From Rebecca billardiae RCC1528 (Eukaryota > Haptophyta): a stretch of DNA of 64,000 nucleotides. Positions 46,977 through 57,533 of the stretch are shown here, piece by piece. The stretch lies in NCBI GenBank assembly GCA_965240325.2, contig OZ251243.1, positions 1 through 64,000 of the forward strand, read 5' to 3'. Each line of letters begins with the position of its first letter. Position 1 is the stretch's first letter. Under the pieces are notes generated by a model that saw only the letters and a list, made by a program, of their open reading frames with translations, had not been told where the DNA came from and made no database searches. A program made the position numbers and the translations under genes.

Positions 46977-47466
46977 ATGGACCCGCCGCCCGTGGGCTCG
47001 GTGGACAGCGGCCAGCTCGGTCTGAAGGACCTGGAGCGGCAGCTCGACGCGCACCACGCCACGCGCAACGAGCCGCTGCAGCGCACCTTTGGCTTCGCCG
47101 TCGACAAGAAGTCGCCGAGCGGCACGCCCGGCGGCGGCTCGCGCTCGCCCACGTACGACGGCGCGGCCGGGCCGAGCGCGACGTCGCCCAAGGAGGCGGG
47201 CGGGCGGGGCGACGACGGCGCTGGCGGCCCGACGCAGATGCGCCTTCCCGTCCCGCTCGCCGCCGCCGCCGCCGCCGGCGCGGCGGCGGACGCGGGCGGC
47301 GGCGGCGCGGGCGCCAAGGCCGCCAAGGCGGACGCGGCCGGCGGCGGCGGCGAGGCGCAGCTCGCGGCCGAGGGTGGCGCGCCGCGCGCGCCGACCAAGA
47401 AGGCGGGCATGACCAAGGCCGAGCGCCGAGCGCTGCAGGAGCAGCAGCGCGCCGCAAAGGCGGAGC

Positions 47467-47510
<44 letters not shown>

Positions 47511-47513
47511 CGA

Positions 47514-47557
<44 letters not shown>

Positions 47558-49165
47558 CGGTGGCGGCGGCGGTGGCGGCGACGGCGGCGGCGGCGGCGGC
47601 GGTGGCGCGGGCGGCGGCGGCGCGGGCGGCGGCGCGGGGTGCAGCGGTGCGGGCAAGGGCGGCGCGCAGCAGCTGGTCGGCATCGCCAAGCAGCACGACA
47701 CGGCGACCGACGCGGCGCGGCTGCGGAAGCAGCGCGTGGTCGCGCGCACGGACGTGCAGAAGGCCGTCGCGCTCTTCGCGCACCTGCCGCAGTACGAGCG
47801 CGAGAAGTCGATGGAGCTGCCGGCGCAGCGCGCGGGCCAGGTGCACCCGGCGGTCGCCCGGCTCGGCCTGCAGTACGCCGAGGGCGTCGTGCGCGGCGGC
47901 AACGCGCGCTGCGTCGCGATGCTCGACGCGTTCAAGGCGGTGATCAACGACTACGCCACGCCGCCCGCCAAGGCGCTCAACCGCGACCTCGAGTCCAAGC
48001 TCCGCCCGCAGATCCAGTACCTCGTCGACTGCCGCCCGATGGGCATCAACATGGGCAACGCGATCAAGTGGCTGAAGGCGCGCGTGGGCGCGCTGCCGCC
48101 GCACCTGCCTGAGGCGGACGCCAAGGCGGCGCTGTGCGAGGAGATCGACGCGTTCGTCTCGGAGCGCATCACGCTCGCCTCCGCCGCCATCTCCGCGCTC
48201 GGCGCCTCCAAGGTCGCCGACGGCGACGTCATCCTCACGTGCGCGCGCGCCGCCGCGCCGCCGCGCCGCCGCGCCGCCGCGCCGCCGCGCGCCTCACTCG
48301 ACGCGCCGCGCGCCGCGCGCCGCGCGCGCGCAGGTACGGGCGCGCGGGCGCGGTCGAGCAGATTGTGCGCGCGGCGCACGAGGCGGGCCGCTCCTTCCGC
48401 GTCGTCGTGCTCGACGCGCGGCCGCACTGGGAGGGGCGCGTGCTGTGGCAGCGGCTCGTCTCCGCAGGCCTGGACGTGTCCTACGCCGGGCTGCACGCGC
48501 TCTCGTACGCGATGCGCGGCGCGAGCAAGGTGCTGCTCGGCGCGCACGCGTGTCTGTCCAACGGCGCCGTGGTCGCGCGCGCGGGCTCGGCGCTCGTCGC
48601 GCTCGCCGCGCACCGCGCCAACGTGCCCGTGCTCGTCGCGTGCGAGACGTACAAGTTTGCAGAGCGCGTGCTGCTCGACGCGATCTGCGCCAACGAGCTC
48701 GGCGACCCGGACGAGCTGATGCAGGTGCGCGCGCGGAAGGACGGGCGCGGCGCGGCCCCCACGCGGACGCGGACTCGCGCGGGCGCGCGCTCACGCCGCC
48801 CGCGCGCGCGCGCGCACGCACCCACCGCGCGCGCGCGCCGCGCGGCGCCGCAGGTGCGCCCGATGCGTCTGGCGCCGGGCGCGGAGCCGCCGCGTCCGCT
48901 GGACGAGGGCGCGCTCACGGCGCTGCACCAGCTCGAGGGGGGCGCGGGCGCCACGCCGCTCGGCGGGCAGGTGGAGGGCGGCGGCAACGTGCTCGCGTGC
49001 CTCTCAGACTGGCGCGACGTCCAGGCGCTGCGGCTGCTCAACCTCGTGTACGACGTGACCCCGTGCGAGTGCGTGACGATGGTGATCTCCGAGGTGGGGC
49101 TCACCCCGCCCACCTCCATCCCCGTCATCATCCGCGAGTACAGGCAGGACACGAGCGCGCGCTGA
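46977..49165 (+). CDS. EIF2B4: Translation initiation factor eIF2B, delta subunit
   Basis: Three exons (46977-48238, 48334-48724, 48854-49165) give 654 residues. eIF2B is the guanine-nucleotide exchange factor for eIF2; the delta subunit belongs to the regulatory alpha-beta-delta core that senses phosphorylated eIF2. The N-terminus holds the family's basic stretch (TKAERRALQEQQRAAKAER) and then a polyglycine tract at about residues 165-221. The conserved core runs from VHPAVARLGLQYAEG through LESKLRPQIQYLVDCRPMGI, NMGNAIKWLK, GDVILTYGRAGAVEQI (formed across intron 1), FRVVVLDARP, VLLGAHACLSNGAV and CETYKFAERV to the C-terminal SEVGLTPPTSIPVIIREY. The start is the first ATG in frame; the frame stays open upstream only from a GTG. 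The length is normal for the family, with the glycine tract as an unusual insert. Confidence 0.92.
48239..48333 (+). other. eIF2B delta intron 1 (95 nt)
   Basis: Donor CTCAC|GTGCGCG and acceptor GCGCAG|GTACGG. Splicing turns ..DVILT and YGRAG.. into one frame, restoring the expected VILxYG motif. The intron is nearly all G and C, with CGCC and GCGC runs and no polypyrimidine tract. Confidence 0.9.
48725..48853 (+). other. eIF2B delta intron 2 (129 nt, frame-neutral)
   Basis: Donor ATGCAG|GTGCGC and acceptor GCCGCAG|GTGCGC. Its length is 43 codons and it has no stop in the coding frame, so retention would insert 43 Arg/Ala-rich residues. It lies between DPDELMQ and VRPMRLAPG where the family has no such insert, so it is called an intron. 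Confidence 0.75.
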
Positions 49166-49554
49166 GGCCTGAGAGAGACCGACAGCCGCGGCCAGCCGCA
49201 CGCGCCCCGGGCGCAGCAGCGCACCGCGCCAGCGCCATCCGTGCGCGGCGGAGCGCGCACTGCCGGCACTTCGAGCGCGAGTAGTCGTCTGACTAGCTGC
49301 GCGGTCCGGTATAGCCGTCCGGCGCGCGGTCCTCGTCAGCGCGCGTACGGTTAGTGCACGCAGTAGTGTACATTTATATATATCTATATATATATATATA
49401 TAGATATATATATACTGCTAGCAGATTCTAGAACTACGACGACCGTCACCGTGACCAGTAGTCAGTACCGCGCGCCCGTCCCCGGACTGGCCGACGAAAC
49501 TTTTGCTCCGCCCGGGCTGGGCGCCCATATCATTTATTGTTAGTTACGCTGTTT
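49166..49554. other. Intergenic, eIF2B delta 3' flank
   Basis: No gene is seen. It contains the AT microsatellite at 49374-49415 and borders the first transposon copy. Confidence 0.6.
49374..49415. repeat. TA microsatellite, self-complementary
   Basis: An interrupted (TA)n tract with TCTA on one side and TAGA on the other, so the whole tract is an inverted repeat able to form a hairpin. It is the most AT-rich stretch in the window. Confidence 0.9.
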
Positions 49555-52191
49555 CACAGTGCAGGATTGGAATTTTCCGTGACGCTTCGGACGGTCCGCA
49601 GCTCGAGTCAGCGAATCCGGTCTCGGCCGGACAGTGGAACTCGGGTGGAAGCCGCGACTTCGCGGCGGACGGAGCCTCAAACGAGCGGTACCTCGGCTCG
49701 CGGCGCGATCTACTCGGCGAAGACCGACGAGGCTGCTCGCGGGCCCGACTATGCGTCGACGCGGGCTGGGGTCGTCTTCCGCGTGGCGCTGGGCAAGTTC
49801 CTCGCCGCCCTGACGGGTGCTCTCCTTTCGCCCTCACGGCGCGCGCGGTGCGTTTCGCGAGCTTCTTGCATGCGCCGCCCGCGGTTGCGCCCGAGCCTGA
49901 TGCTTCAGTCGACACGGCAGGTGGCTCGCGCAGGGTGGGATTGTGTGCGGGTGCCGCTGGCGGTGCGGCTCACCCTCCTGAAATTGTGTGGGAGGCTGTG
50001 ACATTCGGCACGCGTACACCCCGCCACGCCCGCGGCCCGCCCGCGCAAACGCCGCGCCGCGCAGTTGTCTTTGACCTCGAGCGAGCCTGAGGCGTGGAGG
50101 CGACCGACAGCGGGGTGCGACTTGCCCACCGACCCGAGCCGCATCACCCAGCGCAGCCTCGCCCGCGACGACGCTTCGCCTGGCTGCCACTGCTCAGCCG
50201 CGTGCAAGGCGGGCTGGGCGACGTCTTTGCCGAGCGCGGCTGCAGCGCAGCACGCGAGAGGCTGGAGCGCCATGACGCGGATGGCGGAGCGGGCTTTGGG
50301 CTGGCTGGCATGAGCCGCCAGGCTGTACCGTCCGCGCAGATCGCGCTCGGCCCGGCCGCAGCCCTCCTGAGCGCGCGCCTCAGAGCTGAGACTGATCACG
50401 TGCACGCGCACAAGCCACACTGCCGTGGCTGTGTCGAGCAGCTGCGTGTGCTCGAGGCGCGGCGCTCGCACGGGCCACGCGGGCGCAGCGGGTGCGCGCA
50501 GCTGGCGCACGCAGTGCCACGTCCTGCCGCGCCAGTTTGGCGGCCGTCCGCCCCCCCGAGCTCGAGTTCTGCGCGCTTTGCGACGGCGCGGCCGGCCGCG
50601 CCCATCTTCATGCTTGGGCACGCCAGCATGGCCGCCGCCGGGCCTGCTGCGCGCGCCGAAGCTGGAGGGCGGAGGAGGGCGCTGGGCTGCTCCTACGGCG
50701 TGCTGCAGCCCGGGCAGGCTTTTCCGCGGCGCGGCGAGGCCGTCGCGCCTGCTCGCCGCCGTCGAGTCGCCCGTGCTGAGTGACCGTCGGCCGCATGTGC
50801 TCGGCGGCACCGCAGGCAGGCGTCCCATACCAGTGTGCTCGAGCCGCTGCGCGCACCCAAGGCGAGCTGCTCGAGCGGGCTAGGTGGGCCCACGGAGTGC
50901 GCGCAGCTGGCGCACGCAGCCCCGCGTCATGGGGTGTCGGTTTGACGGTCGCCAGCCCCCGTGGGCTCGAGCTCTGTGCGCTTCACCACGGAGGTGCCGA
51001 CGGCGCCCCGCGGCGCGCAACGGCGTGGCAGCATGGCCGCCGCCGGCGCCGCCGCACATGCCGCCGCTTACGGGCAGTCGAGAGCTTGGGGCAGCACCTA
51101 CGGCATGCTGCAGCTCGGGCGGGCTCTGCCAGCCTGCTGTGGCGTGATCGCGCATTTTCCAGACCGTCGACTCGCCCGCGCTGCATATTTGTTTGCTGCG
51201 CGTGCTCGACGGCGCCGCTGCTGCCGCTACGGCCGCGCGTTGCTGCGTCGCGAGCGAGCCCGATGCGAGCTGAACGGCGGCGTGCTCATCGCTGCTGGCG
51301 CAGATGGGCGCGTCATGGTGGCCACGCACGATGCTGAGTGCTCGCGCGTGCCAGACGAGGCGCGTGCTCGCGCTGTGGCTCAATGTCCGGCAGTGCGCGT
51401 GGCAGGCCGCAGCTGCTCGACAACAGAACCAGCGGGCAGTGATCGGGCTGCGCGCGCGCAGCTGATGGCGGCGAACGAGCGAGCCCGCACCGCCGCGCAA
51501 GGGCTGGGCGACTGGCGCCGAGGTGGCGCGCACGTCGTCCGCTGCCGTTGGCATCGCGGCGGACGCTTCAAGCTCGTTCGGCCGGCGTGTTTTCTCCGAC
51601 GCCCACCTGCGAGCGCTGCCGGCACCGTGCTCGGGCGTCAGTATCGGTGGGCTCGAGCACGCGTGGTGAGGCGCTCGGAGCGGTCGACGGCCATGATCGG
51701 GCAGCGCACGGCGGGCGCAGGCCACGCGCACGCCAGCGCCCCGCGTGGCGTGGCTTCACGGGGCGCAGCCACCAGGAGACTGTGCTGCGACGAGCTCGGG
51801 CGCGCTCGGGCGCCGCTGCTCTGCATTTTCCCGAAAAATCGGTTTTCGTGCCCTCGACCGGCGGTATGCCGCCGGGGTGGCCGCAGCTGCGCTCGGAGCA
51901 GCGCGCACGCGCACCGCCGTGTGCGCCCGCCCGCTTTCGCCGCCGCCGAGCTCGAGCACAGCGCTGCGCGGGGCTGCGTAATGCCCGAACGGCGCATGAT
52001 TTTTTGCCCGCGCCGAGCGCGCGTCGGCGCGCGCAGCGCGCTCAGGTGTGGCCTGCTACCAAGGTCTGTGCCACGATTCGACGCGCCTATGGTGCGCCGA
52101 ATTTAGGCGCACCGCTTCAGAATTGTCCGATGATTCGACTAGCGGTGCGGACAACTTAAAACGTCACCCTGAGCAGTTTTCCGGCGCTGTG
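49555..52191. mobile_element. Inverted-repeat DNA transposon, copy 1 (2637 bp)
   Basis: Near-identical to 53745-56378. The 5' end starts CACAGTGC, and the reverse complement of the 3' end starts CACAGCGC here (CACAGTGC in copy 2). Aligned without gaps, both ends share GTGACG at positions 25-30 and GTCCGCA at 40-46, giving an imperfect terminal inverted repeat of at least 48 bp. It is flanked by TT on both sides, a possible 2-bp target-site duplication. The CACAGTG terminus with a 2-bp duplication resembles CMC/EnSpm-type elements, but no transposase is seen. The two copies differ by 1-2-bp indels that break every long frame, so this is a non-autonomous element. Confidence 0.78.
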
Positions 52192-52287
52192 TTCCGGGTG
52201 TGAGCGCGTGCCTAGGGGCCCGCATTCATTTGATGATGGCGATAAAATCCCCGAAAGTGCTCCAGTGCGTTTGGACCAGGCTCAATA

Positions 52288-53568
52288 TCAATCGTCATCG
52301 GAGGATGACAGATCGGATGCCAGGATCACCGTCCAACGGTCAGACTCGTCATCAACGTAGTCTGTGTCAGCACCGTGTGGCCGCATTCGGGAATCCGCTC
52401 CGAGGTTGCCTCCGCTCTCGAGTCTCCCGACCAGCGGCGGCGGTTGGGGCAGCTGTGGGGCGGTGTCCGAGTCAGTGGCGATGCGGCTGGTGGTGCGTGC
52501 GTGCCGTCGCTTCGCTGCGCGCGTGCCCTGGTCGCCGGTGCCATGCTCCAGCCTGCGCTTGGGGACGGCGAGCCGAGGGTTCACCATTCCTGTCAGCTTG
52601 TGCTCAGCGCACCGGCTGGCGCGCGCGTCGCCCGGCATGCCGAACGAAGGCACCTTGGTGCAGCCAGCGTGACCGCACTTGGGGCTCACCACGTCGACCA
52701 TGCCGGCCAGCTTGTGCGTAGCGCACCGGCTGGCGCGCGCGTCGCCCGGCATGCCGAACGAAGGCCGCTTGGTGCAGCCGGTGTGATCACACATGGGGTG
52801 TATCACGTCGACCATGCCGGCCAGCTTGTGCGTAGCGCACCGGCTGGCGCGCGCGTCGCCCGGCATGCCGAACGAAGGCACCTTGGTGCAGCCAGCGTGA
52901 CCGCACTTGGGGCTCACCACGTCGACCATGCCGGCCAGCTTGTGCGTAGCGCACCGGCTGGCGCGCTTGTCGCCCGGCATGCCGAACGAAGGCAGCTTGG
53001 TGCAGCTGGTGTGATCACACCTGGGGTGTATCACGTCGACCATGCCGGCCAGCTTGTGCGTAGCGCACCGGCTGGCGCGCTTGTCGCCCGGCATGCCGAA
53101 CGAAGGCAGCTTGGTGCAGCTGGTGTGATCACACTTGGGGCTCCTAACGTCGACCATGCCGGCCAGCTTGTGCGTAGCGCACCGGCTGGCGCGCGCATCA
53201 CCCGGCATGCCAAACAATGGACGCTTTGTGCAGCCCGCGTGATCACACATGGGGTGTATCACGTCGACCATGCCGGCCAGCTTGTGCGTAGCGCACCGGC
53301 TGGCGCGCGCGTCGCCCGGCATGCCGAACGAAGGCAGCTTGGTGCAGCCGGTGTGATCACACTTGGGGCTCGCCACATTGACCATGCGGGCCAGCTTGTG
53401 CTCAGCGCACCGGCTGCCGCGCGTGTCGCCCGGCAGCGTTCCGCACACGTGCGTCCGCCCGGCCCGCGCCGGCAGCGGTGCCTCCACCGGATCCACACCA
53501 GCGTGATTATGCGGGCCCGGAGGGCCCGTGTACCAAACCCGCGAGCGCGAATCACGAATCGAATTCAC
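52288..53568 (-). CDS. EsV-1-7 repeat protein
   Basis: Seven tandem repeats (52564-53361) match C-X4-C-X16-C-X2-H-X12 exactly, the EsV-1-7 signature described in brown algae (IMMEDIATE UPRIGHT family) and large algal viruses. Each is 38 residues, for example CDHTGC, then GMPGD, RCATHKLAGM. A degenerate half-repeat (CGTLPGDTRGSRCAEHK) precedes them. Cys and His in fixed spacing suggest zinc binding; the molecular role is unknown. The C-terminal tail has basic clusters (PKRR, AAKRRHAR) that could be nuclear signals and an acidic end (SDLSSSDDD). The frame upstream of 53568 meets a stop with no ATG; 53568 itself is a GTG. A first exon at 53720-53669 joined by a GTATCT..CAG intron (53583-53668) would supply an ATG, but this is only a candidate. 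The gene lies between two direct transposon copies. Confidence 0.8.
   Translation of the reverse strand: MNSIRDSRSRVWYTGPPGPHNHAGVDPVEAPLPARAGRTHVCGTLPGDTRGSRCAEHKLARMVNVASPKCDHTGCTKLPSFGMPGDARASRCATHKLAGMVDVIHPMCDHAGCTKRPLFGMPGDARASRCATHKLAGMVDVRSPKCDHTSCTKLPSFGMPGDKRASRCATHKLAGMVDVIHPRCDHTSCTKLPSFGMPGDKRASRCATHKLAGMVDVVSPKCGHAGCTKVPSFGMPGDARASRCATHKLAGMVDVIHPMCDHTGCTKRPSFGMPGDARASRCATHKLAGMVDVVSPKCGHAGCTKVPSFGMPGDARASRCAEHKLTGMVNPRLAVPKRRLEHGTGDQGTRAAKRRHARTTSRIATDSDTAPQLPQPPPLVGRLESGGNLGADSRMRPHGADTDYVDDESDRWTVILASDLSSSDDD
52564..53361 (-). repeat. 114-bp coding tandem repeat (seven units) with dimeric order
   Basis: The DNA repeats are nearly identical, and linkers largely alternate between VDVIHPM/R and VDVVSPK/RSPK, so the array looks like amplified 228-bp dimers. 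This implies recent expansion or homogenisation within the gene. Confidence 0.85.
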
Positions 53569-53582
53569 GATGGCGGCGCATA

Positions 53583-53668
53583 CTGGTCCAAGGAGTTTGT
53601 CCGGAAATCGGCTGGCCTCTTAGTTACAAACTTCGACTTCTACTAGAAAAATGTCTACTTTCAGATAC
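53583..53668 (-). other. Candidate 5' intron of the EsV-1-7 gene
   Basis: Donor GTATCTG and acceptor CCAG would join an ATG-started exon (53720-53669) to the main frame with phase preserved. The 86-nt length is close to the other introns here. It rests only on frame logic. Confidence 0.3.
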
Positions 53669-53744
53669 ACGATTCGAATTCTTGACGAGGATTCGAGCAG
53701 CCAGAGCCGATCGGGCGCATCAAACGAAAACGACGATATAGTCA

Positions 53745-56378
53745 CACAGTGCAGGATTGGAATTTTCCGTGACGCTTCGGACGGTCCGCAGCTCGAGTCA
53801 GCGAATCCGGTCTCGGCCGGACAGTGGAACTCGGGTGGAAGCCGCGACTTCGCGGCGGACGGAGCCTCAAACGAGCGGTGCCTCGGCTCGCGGCGCGATC
53901 TACTCGGCGAAGACCGACGAGGCTGCTCGCGGGCCCGACTATGCGTCGACGCGGGCTGGGGTCGTCTTCCGCGTGGCGCTGGGCAAGTTCCTCGCCGCCC
54001 TGACGGGTGCTCTCCTTTCGCCCTCACGGCGCGCGCGGTGCGTTTCGCGAGCTTCTTGCATGCGCCGCCCGCGGTTGCGCCCGAGCCTGATGCTTCAGTC
54101 GACACGGCAGGTGGCTCGCGCAGGGTGGGATTGTGTGCGGGTGCCGCTGGCGGTGCGTCTCACCCTCCTGAAATTGTGTGGGAGGCTGTGACATTGCACG
54201 CGTACACCCCGCCACGCCCGCGGCCCGCCCGCGCAAACGCCGCGCCGCGCAGTTGTCTTTGACCTCGAGCGAGCCTGAGGCGTGGAGGCGACCGACGGCG
54301 GGGTGCGACTTGCCCACCGACCCGAGCCGCATCACCCAGCGCAGCCTCGCCCGCGACGACGCTTCGCCTGGCTGCCACTGCTCAGCCGCGTGCAAGGCGG
54401 GCTGGGCGACGTCTTTAGCCGAGCGCGGCTGCAGCGCAGCACGCGAGAGGCTGGAGCGCCATGACGCGGATGGCGGAGCGGGCTTTGGGCTGGCTGGCAT
54501 GAGCCGCCAGGCTGTACCGTCCGCGCAGATCGCGCTCGGCCCGGCCGCAGCCCTCCTGAGCGCGCGCCTCAGAGCTGAGACTGATCACGTGCACGCGCAC
54601 AAGCCACACTGCCGTGGCTGTGTCGAGCAGCTGCGTGTGCTCGAGGCGCGGCGCTCGCACGGGCCACGCGGGCGCAGCGGGTGCGCGCAGCTGGCGCACG
54701 CAGTGCCACGTCCTGCCGCGCCAGTTTGGCGGCCGTCCGCCCCCCCGAGCTCGAGTTCTGCGCGCTTTGCGACGGCGCGGCCGGCCGCGCCCATCTTCAT
54801 GCTTGGGCACGCCAGCATGGCCGCCGCCGGGCCTGCTGCGCGCGCCGAAGCTGGAGGGCGGAGGAGGGCGCTGGGCTGCTCCTACGGCGTGCTGCAGCCC
54901 GGGCAGGCTTTTCCGCGGCGCGGCGAGGCCGTCGCGCCTGCTCGCCGCCGTCGAGTCGCCCGTGCTGAGTGACCGTCGGCCGCATGTGCTCGGCGGCACC
55001 GCAGGCAGGCGTCCCATACCAGTGTGCTCGAGCCGCTGCGCGCACCCAAGGCGAGCTGCTCGAGCGGGCTAGGTGGGCCCACGGAGTGCGCGCAGCTGGC
55101 GCACGCAGCCCCGCGTCATGGGGTGTCGGTTTGACGGTCGCCAGCCCCCGTGGGCTCGAGCTCTGTGCGCTTCACCACGGAGGTGCCGACGGCGCCCCGC
55201 GGCGCGCAACGGCGTGGCAGCATGGCCGCCGCCGGCGCCGCCGCACATGCCGCCGCTTACGGGCAGTCGAGAGCTTGGGGCAGCACCTACGGCATGCTGC
55301 AGCTCGGGCGGGCTCTGCCAGCCTGCTGTGGCGTGATCGCGCATTTTCCAGACCGTCGACTCGCCCGCGCTGCATATTTGTTTGCTGCGCGTGCTCGACG
55401 GCGCCGCTGCTGCCGCTACGGCCGCGCGTTGCTGCGTCGCGAGCGAGCCCGATGCGAGCTGAACGGCGGCGTGCTCATCGCTGCTGGCGCAGATGGGCGC
55501 GTCATGGTGGCCACGCACGATGCTGAGTGCTCGCGCGTGCCAGACGAGGCGCGTGCTCGCGCTGTGGCTCAATGTCTGGCAGTGCGCGTGGCAGGCCGCA
55601 GCTGCTCGACAACAGAACCAGCGGGCAGTGATCGGGCTGCGCGCGCGCAGCTGATGGCGGCGAACGAGCGAGCCCGCACCGCCGCGCAAGGGCTGGGCGA
55701 CTGGCGCCGAGGTGGCGCGCACGTCGTCCGCTGCCGTTGGCATCGCGGCGGACGCTTCAAGCTCGTTCGGCCGGCGTGTTTTCTCCGACGCCCACCTGCG
55801 AGCGCTGCCGGCACCGTGCTCGGGCGTCAGTATCGGTGGGCTCGAGCACGCGTGGTGAGGCGCTCGGAGCGGTCGACGGCCATGATCGGGCAGCGCACGG
55901 TGGGCGCAGGCCACGCGCACGCCAGCGCCCCGCGTGGCGTGGCTTCACGGGGCGCAGCCACCAGGAGACTGTGCTGCGACGAGCTCGGGCGCGCTCGGGC
56001 GCCGCTGCTCTGCATTTTCCCGAAAAATCGGTTTTCGTGCCCTCGACCGGCGGTATGCCGCCGGGGTGGCCGCAGCTGCGCTCGGAGCAGCGCGCACGCG
56101 CACCGCCGTGTGCGCCCGCCCGCTTTCGCCGCCGCCGAGCTCGAGCACAGCGCTGCGCGGGGCTGCGTAATGCCAACGGCGCATGATTTTTTGCCCGCGC
56201 CGAGCGCGCGTCGGCGCGCGCAGCGCGCTCAGGTGTGGCCTGCTACCAAGGTCTGTGCCACGATTCGACGCGCCTATGGTGCGCCGAATTTAGGCGCACC
56301 GCTTCAGAATTGTCCGATGATTCGACTAGTGGTGCGGACAACTTAAAACGTCACCCTGAGCAGTTTTCCGGCACTGTG
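53745..56378. mobile_element. Inverted-repeat DNA transposon, copy 2 (2634 bp)
   Basis: Same orientation as copy 1 at an offset of 4190 bp. The ends are perfect CACAGTGC...GCACTGTG, flanked by CA on both sides. Differences from copy 1 include ATTGCACG for ATTCGGCACG, CTTTAGCC for CTTTGCC and GCCAACGG for GCCCGAACGG, plus few substitutions. Because the flanking dinucleotides differ from copy 1 (TT), this looks like separate insertion rather than one segmental duplication. Confidence 0.78.
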
Positions 56379-57517
56379 CAATGACAATAGTGGGATTAGT
56401 GGGGGTTGAACCGCGCCAACTAATGACGAACTATCACCGCGCCAGACGGCACCGCAGACCGCGCATTACGCGAACGAAATTCGAAGAGGCGCCTGGAAGA
56501 AAAGCAGCAATAAAATACATATAGCTCGCGGCGGCCCTCGTCCCGCTCGGCAGCGACTTTGAGAGCTGTTATTCATTCATTCATGAGTCGTGTCGCGTGG
56601 CACTGTCGCGAACGCGTCCGTGGAGCTGCTCGCACGGGCCGCCGAGGGCTCCGCCTGAGTGAGGCGCGCCACCCCGCTCCCTGAGGGCCCGGCCGCGGCG
56701 CCTGTCTCAGGCCGCCCAGATAATAATTATCATGACGATGATGACTGCGCGATCATCATCATGCTGCATCAGCCGCGCCGCCACTTGACGATATAACGCG
56801 TACTGCGCTCGGACTGACGGCATGCCTGTCAGCCGGCACTCGGATCGTCCGCCCCGGCCGAGCGCGAAACGCGGTGCGCCGCTGCGCCGCGATGATGATG
56901 GCATGCGCGCGTCATATGCGCGTGATATTGATGCGCGCGCGTCGCCCACCGCCACGGCGCGGCGCATCGCCGGACCATCGCCATCGGGCCGGCCCGGATC
57001 ACGCGGTCCTGAGCCGCAGCGCAGCGCAGCGCGCTGAGTGACCGCGTCATCTGGTACTGATGGCTGGTCGCGTCGTCACTGCTTCGCGCGCGTCATAAAA
57101 CCGCGCGCGCTGACTGCTAGCGAGTAGTGCTACGTGGCACAGCAATTAGTAAACGCGCGCGCGGTCGCCGTAGTGCTATACTGCACGGCCGGACCCGGCT
57201 GCTGGCAGATGCCATTGAGCAGCTGCACCGGTGCGCCGTGCTACACTGCGCTGGTGCGCAGAGCAGCTGCTCAGATGATCGACGTAATGAGCAATGCCGT
57301 ATGTAACCCGAGAATGACGACCAAATGAAGAAGGGATGGCCACGCGGCCAGGGCGATGGTGGTGCGCGGGACGACCACGTGATGCGCACTGCCGACCGCC
57401 CACGCCACGAGGGCGCAGCGGCGCAGGCGGCGCGGCGGCGCGCGCGCGGCGCGGCGCCGCGCCGGGCGGCGCGGCCGCGCGCGCCGGGCCCAGGGTGGCG
57501 GGCTCAGGGTGGCGGGC
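56379..57517. other. Intergenic region between transposon copy 2 and SIN3
   Basis: No gene is supported. It includes (ATTC)n-like TTATTCATTCATTCATGAG at about 56569, an AT-rich patch with TAATAATTATCATGACGATG at about 56720 and a CG-rich stretch from about 57420. Open frames here are short and lack features. Confidence 0.55.
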
Positions 57518-57533
57518 TCAGGGTGGCGGGCGG
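57490..57533. repeat. 14-bp minisatellite over the SIN3 stop codon
   Basis: Three units of CAGGGTGGCGGGCT. The TGA stop of SIN3 (57518-57520 on the minus strand) lies inside the second unit, so changes in unit number alter only the tail or 3' untranslated region. Confidence 0.8.

Noticed and set aside
50961-52106. 381-codon frame in transposon copy 1 (398 codons in copy 2)
   Set aside because: A 2-bp indel between the copies changes the C-terminus and similar indels break other frames; no transposase motif is visible.
52375-53646. 423-codon plus-strand frame opposite the EsV-1-7 gene
   Set aside because: Antisense shadow; only the minus strand shows the Cys/His pattern.
49555-56378. Simple segmental duplication as the origin of the two 2.63-kb copies
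   Set aside because: Homology stops exactly at inverted CACAGTGC ends and each copy has its own 2-bp flanking repeat, which fits transposition better.
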